This document shows, piece after piece, positions 1-8,635 of a DNA stretch of 64,000 nucleotides. This stretch comes from Oscillospiraceae bacterium (GTDB lineage Bacteria > Bacillota > Clostridia > Oscillospirales > Acutalibacteraceae): contig JAQXNV010000040.1 in NCBI GenBank assembly GCA_029098185.1, positions 1 to 64,000 on the forward strand. The letters are read 5' to 3'. The notes under the pieces are model-generated. The model was given only the letters and a program-made list of their open reading frames with translations, had not been told where the DNA came from and ran no database searches. Position 1 is the stretch's first letter. Every line of letters starts with the position of its first letter. The position numbers and the translations under genes are program-made.

Positions 1-777
1 AGCCTCAATAAAATCTGGTACACTCGCCAGTACTACGGAACGGTGGCACATAATTCCAAGGCAGTCTATCAGAAATTCATGGGCTGGTATGATAGCAATC
101 CTGTAAACCTCAATCCTCTCACTCCCAGCGATAGTGCGAAGAAGTGGGTTGAGTATCTCGGCGATCCTGACAAGGTGCTGCAGATGGCTAAGGCGGATTT
201 CGACAAGGGGGAGTACCAGTGGGTTGCCGAAGTCACCAACACGATCGTTTTCGCTGACCCGACGAACACCGATGCTCGTTTGCTGTGCGCCGATGCACTG
301 GAGCAGCTGGGCTATCAGGCAGAGTCCGGGCCATGGCGCAATGAGTACCTGACTGCTGCACAGGAACTGCGCTATGGAAATGCCAATTTTACCGATTCAA
401 CGAAGAGCACAGGGTCCATGATCAAAGCACTTTCCGCCCCCATGCTGTTTGACTATATGGCGATTGTAATGGATAAACAAGCATTGGCCAACTACGACTT
501 CATCATGAACGTATCATTGCCCGACGTGGGCGAGCAGCACATGCTCCGAGTGAAAAACGGCGTAATACTGGTATATGCAGATACGCGATCCGATGCAGCG
601 GATATATCCATCACATGCCCGAAGGACGCTCTTTTTGCCATTCTGACCAATAATCAGAAGACCGTTGCGCAAGCCGTCAAGGTAGAGGGAAATGCTGAAC
701 TGCTAACACTGATGATGGAGAATATGAACCAGTTCCCAATTAACGGAACAAATCCGTTCAACATCATCGAGCCGTAA
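1..777 (+). CDS. Alkyl/aryl-sulfatase-like protein, C-terminal part (5' end outside window)
   Basis: Frame 1 is open from base 1 (SLNKIWYTRQYYGTVAHNSKAVYQKFMGWYDSNPVNLNPL...), so the ORF-track GTG start at 43 is internal. Dimerisation-domain motif plus C-terminal SCP2-like region resemble BDS1/SdsA1-type sulfatases. Confidence 0.85.
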   Translation, partial: SLNKIWYTRQYYGTVAHNSKAVYQKFMGWYDSNPVNLNPLTPSDSAKKWVEYLGDPDKVLQMAKADFDKGEYQWVAEVTNTIVFADPTNTDARLLCADALEQLGYQAESGPWRNEYLTAAQELRYGNANFTDSTKSTGSMIKALSAPMLFDYMAIVMDKQALANYDFIMNVSLPDVGEQHMLRVKNGVILVYADTRSDAADISITCPKDALFAILTNNQKTVAQAVKVEGNAELLTLMMENMNQFPINGTNPFNIIEP

Positions 778-798
778 CATTTTCGCCCGATAAAACAT

Positions 799-850
799 AA
801 CTGCTCAATCACTTACCGTTTTGCGGTGAGCTATTGAGCAGTCTCTTTTT
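799..850 (+). terminator. Rho-independent terminator
   Basis: Hairpin ctgctcaat...attgagcag followed by tctctttttt. Confidence 0.8.
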
Positions 851-892
851 TCAGATATTTTGCCATCTTTGCTATAACAGAGCTTACTTTTT

Positions 893-1980
893 TCAGTTTA
901 TTCCTGGAACGGAACGATTCATAACATTGGTGATCGCTGGAACAACAACCTTTTTTCTGGAAGCACATGGTTCTATCTTGTACCAAATTCCTTCATGAAC
1001 CGCCGTGTCATGAAAAGCAGCTTCAAGCACTTCGGCTGCGTCATCGTCTGAAGGGACCAAACAGGTAAATGAGACATCGTCATGGAACACATTGATCTGT
1101 GCAAATGCCATATCCATCCCTGTTGATGCAAGAACAGACGGAAACACATCCTGTATACGCTCTGCCAAATCTTTTACACTCTTTTCATCATAGGCGTTGA
1201 TATTGCCAACGAAATACTTTATTCCGCCATTTTCATATTCCTTCATAAGAAAGCGATGATTCATACATATCCCGGTAAAAAGCATCCACATCCTCTATCC
1301 CTGCCAAATCACTTAGTTCCCTCAAAGCTTCTCTGTCTGCGTAGGTGGTGTTTTCAGACTGAAGATTTTTCGTATCTGAAAGAATCGCCACCATCATTAC
1401 TAGCGCAGTTTGTCGATCAGGTGTGATTCCATAGTTCCGACAACGTATCCAGACAACTGTAGACGTTGCTCCAAGTGGCCTGGCATCATAAATTAGCTGT
1501 CCTGCTGTCATGACGGATCCGTCTGCGTGGTGGTCGATAATGCTGATAATATTCGCATCTTGCAATCCTTCCACGGACTGCATATATTCGCCGTGATCTA
1601 CCAGAACCATATTACATCCGGCTGCGTCTTTAAGCACCTCGGGACGTTCAAGATCGGCTGCATTCAATATATATTTACTCTCGTTATTGATATTACCAAG
1701 AATAACCGGCTGTGCATCGCACCCAAGCTCATGAAGCAAATATGTATATGCAATGGAACTACCAACAGTATCAGAATCTGGACTTTTATGTCCTATGACA
1801 TATATTGTTCCTGTAATCTGACCAAGACCATCCAAGTCGCCCCTGTTTAGCATTATATTTTTTCCTGCTCAGCCTTATATCTACTGAATGCGATGGCTTC
1901 CCCAGCGAAAAAACAGCCTGCTCCTATGGTAATAGCTACCAGAACAATAATCAGTACTTTACACCTTTTTTCTTTGTCAT
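893..1980 (-). pseudogene. Manganese-dependent inorganic pyrophosphatase-like (DHH/DHHA2) protein, frameshifted, with N-terminal membrane segment
   Basis: DHH part in ORF 1233-1853 (YVIGHKSPDSDTVGSSIAY, IIDHHADG); DHHA2 part in another frame in 893-1291 (KEYENGGIKYFVGNINAYDEKS). A third frame upstream encodes MTKKK(R)CKVLIIVLVAITIGAGCFFAGEAIAFSRYKAEQEK. Confidence 0.75.
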
Positions 1981-2743
1981 TTCTACCAGCTCCTCATATT
2001 CCCCTTTTTATCACATCATAAAACAAAATATCTGCTGAAATAAACTTGATGTTTCCAAAAAACTTCATGTACTAATTTGATGCAAAAACCTGTAATATTC
2101 TTTCTTTAATAAACACAGCAATGCGTTATCGTTATAGAGTGCACCCGTATAGGCTGTTCTCATTTATAACTCAGATTAGGCGAATTGTATATAAGAATGT
2201 AAAAACCATTGAAAATAAAGGAGATTTGGAGTACGGATAACAGCCTACTTTGCATTCATTGCGATCACTATTCTGGCCAGGAGAATGTAGCTGTAAGACG
2301 GAAAGTATGCAGAGATGTTTTACTGCAAATAAGACAGTAAGATAGCAAAAAATTTACTACTCTATTACAATTACATTATGGTGTGTAATTTCTCTTTCCT
2401 CTTTTTACCCTTCCCTAAAGGGGAGAGACGGCGCTTTTACGCCCAACATTTTCTCAGCGATGATGAGGCATGGCTGACCAGAACGGAGATTTCTGGGGGA
2501 GCCTGAAAACTGCCGGCTTGCTGACAGACCTGGGCACAGCGGACATCGCCTGATTTTTCAAACTGAACATAGGGAGCAACAGCGCCAGCCGAACAAACCG
2601 GCTGGCGTTTGCTGTGCAGAATACAAAATTCTTTTTGGATTTCTATGATATGTGTCAATGGAAACGGGCTGTGGAACTTGTTACAATAATGATAGCGTTA
2701 TATTTTTGTGAGCGTGTTCCTTTTGGGAAAGAGGTGACCTGTA

Positions 2744-3163
2744 TTGAATGTCATTACCATTGTTGATGATGACAACGGTTTGCTGTTCCATCATCGACGG
2801 CTGAGCCAGGACCGTTTGCTGCGGGACTATATCCTACACATGATCGGGGATCGTCGCCTGTGGATGAACGATTATGGGAGCAGATTGTATGGGGAACACC
2901 CCAACATCGTCGTGTCGGAATCGTATCTGACAGCGTGTCCGGCAGAGGATTACTGCCTCGTTGAGGAGGTCGATCCTGCCACCATTGTGGATCGAATTGA
3001 CCGTCTGTACCTATTTCACTGGAACCGCCTCTACCCGTCGGATCTGCAATGTACCCTCTGTTTGGAGCACTGGACTTTGGAGCATACCGATGAATTAAAG
3101 GGTTCCTCGCACAAAAAAATCACACTGGAAGTCTACAAAAAGCATAGGGGGAAGCAATCATGA
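2744..3163 (+). CDS. Conserved hypothetical protein (139 aa)
   Basis: Complete ORF (DDDNGLLFHHRRLSQDRLLRDYI...LFHWNRLYPSDLQ); its stop overlaps the ATG of the next gene (ATGA). I recall similar Clostridial ORFs being labelled 'ribonuclease Z' without obvious RNase Z motifs. Confidence 0.7.
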   Translation: MNVITIVDDDNGLLFHHRRLSQDRLLRDYILHMIGDRRLWMNDYGSRLYGEHPNIVVSESYLTACPAEDYCLVEEVDPATIVDRIDRLYLFHWNRLYPSDLQCTLCLEHWTLEHTDELKGSSHKKITLEVYKKHRGKQS

Positions 3164-4584
3164 AACAAAAATTCCGCGTATTTTTGGCGGTGTTGTGTAC
3201 GCTGGCCATTACACTAACGCCACTGTCTGTCTCTGTTTCCGCTGCGGAATCGACGGCGGCGGAAACGGTTCTGGAAAGCGATGAACTGGCACGTTGTGAT
3301 GTCAAGATACCAAGCTATACCGGAAAAGCCTACACGGTGTTAAACAACAATGAGCCGTCCTTTACGGCAAAAGAGAAAACAAACACACAGGCCTTTGAGA
3401 CCTACAGCCCTTTGGATGCTCTGGGCAGATGCGGCGTTGCGTATGCCAATATTTGTCCGGAGATCGAGCCGACAGACACGCGGGGAGACATCAGCGCAGT
3501 CCATCCCAGCGGGTGGCAGTCCAACATGGGCTGGGAGCGCTGTCATTTGATCGGCTATCAGTTGTCCGGCGAAAATGCCAACAAGGAGAACCTGATCACC
3601 GGCACCCACTATTTCAATGTCAGTGGGATGCTGCCTTTCGAAAATATGGTAGACGACTATGTGGATGAAACAGGCAATCATGTTCTCTATCGCGTGACAC
3701 CGCATTACACCGGCAAAAATCTGATCGCAGATGGTGTTGAGATGGAGGCCTGGTCAGTAGAAGATCAGGGAGAGGGCATCTGTTTCCACGTATTTTGCCA
3801 CAACGTCCAGCAGAATCGGCAGATCAATTACGCAACGGGAACGGTCAAAGTCTTAAAGCCCACCGTTTCTCTAACAGGCAAAACCGCTACCTATACAGGA
3901 AAATCCATTGCCATCGGCAGTGCTAAGCGAAAGGATACCGCAGGCGCTCTTTCTTATACTTATTATGTAAATAGTAAGTGCACCAGCAAGACGACAAAAC
4001 AAAACAGCGGCGCTGCCAAAACAGGCGGCGCACCGGTCTATGCCGGGACGTACTATGTCAAAGCGACTGCGGCAAAAACAGCCCTGACCACTGCCGCCAC
4101 CAGTAAGGCAGTGAAGCTGGTCGTGAAAGGAAAAACACAGACGATCAGCGGCGGCACTTATCAGAAAACCTATAAACAATCGACATTGGCAAAAAGCAGA
4201 CAGTCGTTCCGGATCGGCGCGAAATCTTCCAGCGGCAACCTGACCTATCAAAAGCAGTCCGGCAGCGGAGCATTGTCCATCAGCGGCAATGGAACCGTAA
4301 CGGTTGCCAAAAATACAGCGCCTGGAACGTATACCGCAAAGGTGAAGATGACGGCTAAAGGAACAAAAGCCTATGCTTCTACAAGTGCGGTTCGAACCAT
4401 TACTGTCCGCGTGACCAAGACAACGACACCAAAGCCTGCCACAAGTTTTGGTACCTGTTATTGGACACCGTCCGGCTCTAAGTATCATTCCACATCCCAT
4501 TGTCCCACCTTATCGAGATCAAGAACCATCTACAGCGGTGCTAATCCGCCCAGTGGATTACAGCCGTGTAAGGTCTGCCATTAA
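3160..4584 (+). CDS. Secreted DNA/RNA non-specific endonuclease (EndA/NucA-like) with Ig/MBG-like repeats and C-terminal Cys/His module
   Basis: Signal peptide; nuclease core GWERCHLIGYQLSGENANKENLITGTHYFNVSGMLPFE; repeat region; C-terminal CYWTPSGSKYHSTSHCPTLSRSRTIYSGANPPSGLQPCKVCH. Confidence 0.88.
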   Translation: MKQKFRVFLAVLCTLAITLTPLSVSVSAAESTAAETVLESDELARCDVKIPSYTGKAYTVLNNNEPSFTAKEKTNTQAFETYSPLDALGRCGVAYANICPEIEPTDTRGDISAVHPSGWQSNMGWERCHLIGYQLSGENANKENLITGTHYFNVSGMLPFENMVDDYVDETGNHVLYRVTPHYTGKNLIADGVEMEAWSVEDQGEGICFHVFCHNVQQNRQINYATGTVKVLKPTVSLTGKTATYTGKSIAIGSAKRKDTAGALSYTYYVNSKCTSKTTKQNSGAAKTGGAPVYAGTYYVKATAAKTALTTAATSKAVKLVVKGKTQTISGGTYQKTYKQSTLAKSRQSFRIGAKSSSGNLTYQKQSGSGALSISGNGTVTVAKNTAPGTYTAKVKMTAKGTKAYASTSAVRTITVRVTKTTTPKPATSFGTCYWTPSGSKYHSTSHCPTLSRSRTIYSGANPPSGLQPCKVCH

Positions 4585-4590
4585 AGACAC

Positions 4591-4632
4591 AAAGCTCCTC
4601 TACATTGCTAGTGTGTAGGGGAGCTTTTTTTA
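4591..4632 (+). terminator. Rho-independent terminator
   Basis: aagctcctctaca...tgtgtaggggagctttttttt hairpin with T tract. Confidence 0.85.
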
Positions 4633-4793
4633 GTTTTCACATATTTTCAAGCGACTAGCTTGTCACCGCTCTCCCCTTTGGAAAATTTTCCTTGTTTCTT
4701 TTCTATATCTATAATATAATTATTTAATTATCTATTTATTTTTGTACGAGCATCTTTTATTTAAATACAATCATACCAAAAGGAGGAATCAAC

Positions 4794-6503
4794 ATGGATC
4801 TTTCCACATTATCGGTTGAAGAGATCAATAAATTATCCGCTCAGCAAGGCGCCAAAGCGCTCCAAAAGCTGCGGGAAGAAAGTCTTGATCCCATGACCAT
4901 CAATGAACAGCTTTTAATGACGCTTTTGCGGGACAACGCAGATACGGAGATCGGCAGAAAGTACGACTTTGCTTCCATCCACTCCATTGCAGAATACCAA
5001 AAGCGGGTCCCGGTCAGCACTTATGACGATTACGCAGATTATGTCTATCGAATGCTCTATAACGACGAGACCAATCTGATGACCGCCTACGATGTGCAGC
5101 TCTACACCTCGACTAACGGTACCATGGGCAACCCGAAGATCGTGCCCATGACGGATAAGGCCATTGCGGTGCAGAATTTTTACAATGCCCAGGTCCACAG
5201 CGGCGTCATCAACGAGGGCGTCACAGATTACAGCGGCCATTTCTTATCACTTTTGGAGTGCCGATTCATCGAGACAAAGGGCGGCAAGAACTTCGGCCAC
5301 CTTTCTTCCATCATGCTTCAGGACTCGGCGCCGATAATGCAGCACATCACCTCTACGCCGATGGAAGCGCTGTTCCCCCAGGGCGATACGAATGCCCGGT
5401 ATTTACAGGCTCGGTTCGGCCTGGCCACGGCGGACATCACCTCCATTAACTGCTCTTTCCTCAGCATTGCCGTAGAGCTGCTGCGGTACATTGAAACAGA
5501 ATGGGAGATGCTGGTGGATGACATCGAGCACGGCACCATCAACGAGGACATCCGGATGCCGGAGGAGGTGCGGGAAAAGCTGCTTGAGAGAATCGAGCCT
5601 ATGCCGGAGCGGGCCAAAGAGCTGCGGGAGATCTTCCAGCAGGGCTTTGACGAGCCGTTTGCCCCAAAGGTGTGGAAGAAACTCCGGCTCATTTGCGGTG
5701 TTGGCACCGGCCCCTTTGAGATTTACGACAGTAAGCTGAAGGAACGGTTCGTCAACGATCAGGTCCACTTTTTCTATGCGGGTATCAGTTCAACTGAAGC
5801 GATGTTCTCTGTGCCGGTGTCCCTGGACAGCAAGGACAGCGCTCTGGTGCCAAACAGTGTCTTTTATGAGTTTCTGCCTATGGATGCTAACGGCGATTTT
5901 TCTCAAGTTGTCACGATGGACAAGGTGGAAGTGGGCAAAGAGTATGAGATCATCATGACTAGCCCTTCGGGGCTGTACCGGTATCGCATGGGTGACTGCA
6001 TCCGGATCATGGGAATGTACAACAAGCTGCCGCTGATTCGGATGCAGTACCGTATTGGCAACATGGTGGAGATCATCGACGACCACACCACGGAAGATAT
6101 GCTCACTGCGGCCGTTGTGGATACAGCGAAAAAGTTCCACTTTGACCTGGTGGACTTTACCGTTTACGCCGACCGGGATGCTATGCCGCCGCGGTATGTT
6201 TATCTTTTGGAGATGGGCGATCATCCCGACGGATTGAAGCTGGAGGAGATGCGCCAGTACTTAGACGAAAGGCTTTGCACCTACAGCCCCGACTTGAAGG
6301 AGTATCAGGAAAAGGGCATCGGCGGCCAGACGGGCCTGCATATTTTGCAGGAGGAGACATACCTGCTGTACAAGGACATCATGGTGATGAAGGGGCGGAG
6401 CTTTAGCCAGGTGAAACCGGTCCATATTATCCGCAATAACTTCCAGTATCGATTCTTCTTCAGCCTGATCGACAGAGCATGGGAGGAAGCGGATGACGAA
6501 TAA
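4794..6503 (+). CDS. GH3 auxin-responsive-promoter family adenylate-forming protein
   Basis: ORF preceded by aaaggagg; GH3-like motifs LYTSTNGTMGNPKIVPMTDKAI, YAGISSTEAMFS, YRYRMGDCIRIMG. Confidence 0.85.
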   Translation: MDLSTLSVEEINKLSAQQGAKALQKLREESLDPMTINEQLLMTLLRDNADTEIGRKYDFASIHSIAEYQKRVPVSTYDDYADYVYRMLYNDETNLMTAYDVQLYTSTNGTMGNPKIVPMTDKAIAVQNFYNAQVHSGVINEGVTDYSGHFLSLLECRFIETKGGKNFGHLSSIMLQDSAPIMQHITSTPMEALFPQGDTNARYLQARFGLATADITSINCSFLSIAVELLRYIETEWEMLVDDIEHGTINEDIRMPEEVREKLLERIEPMPERAKELREIFQQGFDEPFAPKVWKKLRLICGVGTGPFEIYDSKLKERFVNDQVHFFYAGISSTEAMFSVPVSLDSKDSALVPNSVFYEFLPMDANGDFSQVVTMDKVEVGKEYEIIMTSPSGLYRYRMGDCIRIMGMYNKLPLIRMQYRIGNMVEIIDDHTTEDMLTAAVVDTAKKFHFDLVDFTVYADRDAMPPRYVYLLEMGDHPDGLKLEEMRQYLDERLCTYSPDLKEYQEKGIGGQTGLHILQEETYLLYKDIMVMKGRSFSQVKPVHIIRNNFQYRFFFSLIDRAWEEADDE

Positions 6504-8259
6504 TAACGCTGTATTTGACGGGAAATTGACTGCCAATAACAAGCTGATCTCCCGTTCCTTCCGGTCTTTGATGATGACCATGATGTTTGCTGGCGTCGTG
6601 GCCATGGCTGGTTCCTTTATCGACGGCGTCGTCATCGGCAACGTTATGGGACAGCAGAGCATGGCCGCTTTCAGTTATGCTTCACCAGTCTTTTTGCTCA
6701 TCGCTTCCCTGGCCGGTATTTTTGCAAACGGCGGCAAGGCGCTCTGCTCTCAGTATATCGGTGAGGAAAAATATGGAGAGGTGCGCAAAAACTTCACCAT
6801 GGCAGGGATCACTGTCATCGTGCTGGGCCTTGTGATCACGGCTGTCTGCATGACGCTTTCTACGCCTATCGCCATGCTGCTGGGCGCCAGAGACGACCTT
6901 GTCCCTCTGGCAGCCGATTATATCTTTGGCCTGGGCATCGGCGCCGTGCCCATTATGCTGATGCAGCTCATCACCAGCTATCTATGTCTTGACAACGCAG
7001 AAAGGCTGTGCTTTTTTGGCGCTGTTTGCATGACTGTCGTCAATATCGGGCTGGACCTGCTCTTTTCCATGGTCTGGCAGGGAGGCCTTTTGGGCATGGG
7101 CCTGGCCACCTCTCTCAGCTATGTGGCGGCACTACTGCTGGAGCTGGTATACTTTTTCCGCAAGGACCGACTGCTGCGGTTATCCCATCCGGGCCGTTGT
7201 GGAAAGCAGCTTTTGCAGCTCACCAAAACCGGATTGCCCAGCGCTGTCAGCCGTGTCTGCTTCAGCGTGGCCAACATCCTGCTCAACTCCATGCTGTTTG
7301 CCTGTGCAGGCGCAGCGGCAGTTTCCGCTTTTTCGGTCCAGTCTACAGTCAATATGTTCGTCAGCGCCATCTTTGCCGGCGTCACCTCGGAGATCTCCGT
7401 CTTTGCCGGCATCTTCTACGGCGAGCGGAACAAGACAGCTTTAAAGGCATCGTTCCTCACGGCCTGCAAATACGGCCTGATTCTGTCGGTGATCTTAGGC
7501 GTGATCATCTTCGCTTTTGCGCCGCAGCTTGCCGGGCTGATCTTAAAATCTGACGGGCAGACGCTGGCCATTGCCGCCAACAGCCTGCGCTTTTTGAGCA
7601 TCAGCCTGCCGACGGAAGTCCTCTCCATGACGCTGATCTACTACTATCTCTCTACCGATAAGGTGCGGCTCTCCCATGCGGGATGTTTGCTCCACAACTT
7701 GATCTTAGTCATTTTGCCAGCTCTGGTCTTAAAGCAGTTTATGGGCATCAACGGCATTTGGCTCAGCGCGCTGATGTCCGGATTGCTGCTGTATCCCACT
7801 ATGCTGCCACTGCTGCATCGGTATGGGGGCGGCTCTCACCTGGAGCGCTGGATGGCGCTGCCAAAAGACTTTATCCCAGCAGACCAGCGTGTCTTTGAGG
7901 TATCCATTACCAATGAGATGAACCAGGTCATGGCGTCTATCGACAGTCTGCGGCAGTTTTGCCAGGACAACGGTGTGGACGAAGAAAGGACCCGGCGCAT
8001 CTGCCTTTCCATGGAGGAGATCGTTGGAAATATTGTCCATCATGGCAGTAAAAAGCCGGGACAGGTGCTCATTGACATCCGTTTTACCACCGGTGGGACA
8101 GATGCGTGTCTGTCTGTGCGGGATAACGGCGTGAAGTTTAATCCGTTATCCTACCAGAATCGGAGCAGCCAATACGGATTACAGATGATCCGGGGCATCA
8201 CCAAGAAGATGACCTATTGCTACACGACCGGCATGAATAACCTGAATCTTTATCTTTAA
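6493..8259 (+). CDS. MATE-family multidrug/solute exporter fused to C-terminal anti-sigma-factor-like HATPase (RsbW/SpoIIAB-type) domain
   Basis: About 12 TM MatE core, then ~125 aa with N-box MEEIVGNIVHHG, G1 VRDNGVKFNP, G2 SQYGLQMIRGI. Overlaps upstream gene by 11 nt. Confidence 0.88.
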   Translation: MTNNNAVFDGKLTANNKLISRSFRSLMMTMMFAGVVAMAGSFIDGVVIGNVMGQQSMAAFSYASPVFLLIASLAGIFANGGKALCSQYIGEEKYGEVRKNFTMAGITVIVLGLVITAVCMTLSTPIAMLLGARDDLVPLAADYIFGLGIGAVPIMLMQLITSYLCLDNAERLCFFGAVCMTVVNIGLDLLFSMVWQGGLLGMGLATSLSYVAALLLELVYFFRKDRLLRLSHPGRCGKQLLQLTKTGLPSAVSRVCFSVANILLNSMLFACAGAAAVSAFSVQSTVNMFVSAIFAGVTSEISVFAGIFYGERNKTALKASFLTACKYGLILSVILGVIIFAFAPQLAGLILKSDGQTLAIAANSLRFLSISLPTEVLSMTLIYYYLSTDKVRLSHAGCLLHNLILVILPALVLKQFMGINGIWLSALMSGLLLYPTMLPLLHRYGGGSHLERWMALPKDFIPADQRVFEVSITNEMNQVMASIDSLRQFCQDNGVDEERTRRICLSMEEIVGNIVHHGSKKPGQVLIDIRFTTGGTDACLSVRDNGVKFNPLSYQNRSSQYGLQMIRGITKKMTYCYTTGMNNLNLYL

Positions 8260-8286
8260 GCCTATGGCAGAAAAGGAGTGTATCTG

Positions 8287-8595
8287 ATGTTAGAAATCAA
8301 AAAGCAAGTGGAAGGCCAGCAGGTGCAGATCGATCTGATCGGCAACCTGGATACCAACACAGCGCCGGATCTGGACGCTTTGATGAAAACGGTTTTTGAG
8401 GAAGGCGCTAGCGATATTGTGCTGGAGCTTGGCCAATTGAAATATGTGTCCAGTGCGGGCCTGCGCGTGATTTTGCGTGTGCAAAAGAAGATCAATGCCA
8501 TCAAGGGTCGTTTTGTGGTGCGCCACCCCAATGCGATTGTGTCGGAGGTTTTTGCTTCTACCGGCTTTGATGAAATTTTGACCATCGAAAAATAA
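8287..8595 (+). CDS. STAS-domain anti-sigma factor antagonist (RsbV/SpoIIAA-like)
   Basis: MLEIKKQVEGQQVQIDLIGNLDTNTAPDLDALMK...LKYVSSAGLRVILRVQKK. ATG at 8287 with aaaggag upstream; the ORF track starts at 8278. Confidence 0.88.
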   Translation: MLEIKKQVEGQQVQIDLIGNLDTNTAPDLDALMKTVFEEGASDIVLELGQLKYVSSAGLRVILRVQKKINAIKGRFVVRHPNAIVSEVFASTGFDEILTIEK

Positions 8596-8596
8596 A

Positions 8597-8627
8597 CAAA
8601 AAAGCACCCGGTATGGGTGCTTTTTTC
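8597..8627 (+). terminator. Rho-independent terminator (bidirectional-like)
   Basis: aaaaaagcacccggtatgggtgctttttt. Confidence 0.9.
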
Positions 8628-8635
8628 TTGCCTAT

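Noticed and set aside
893-1980. Programmed ribosomal frameshifting in the pyrophosphatase gene
   Set aside because: Three separate breaks are needed, one apparently a deletion; no downstream pseudoknot was evident, so decay or sequencing error is more likely.
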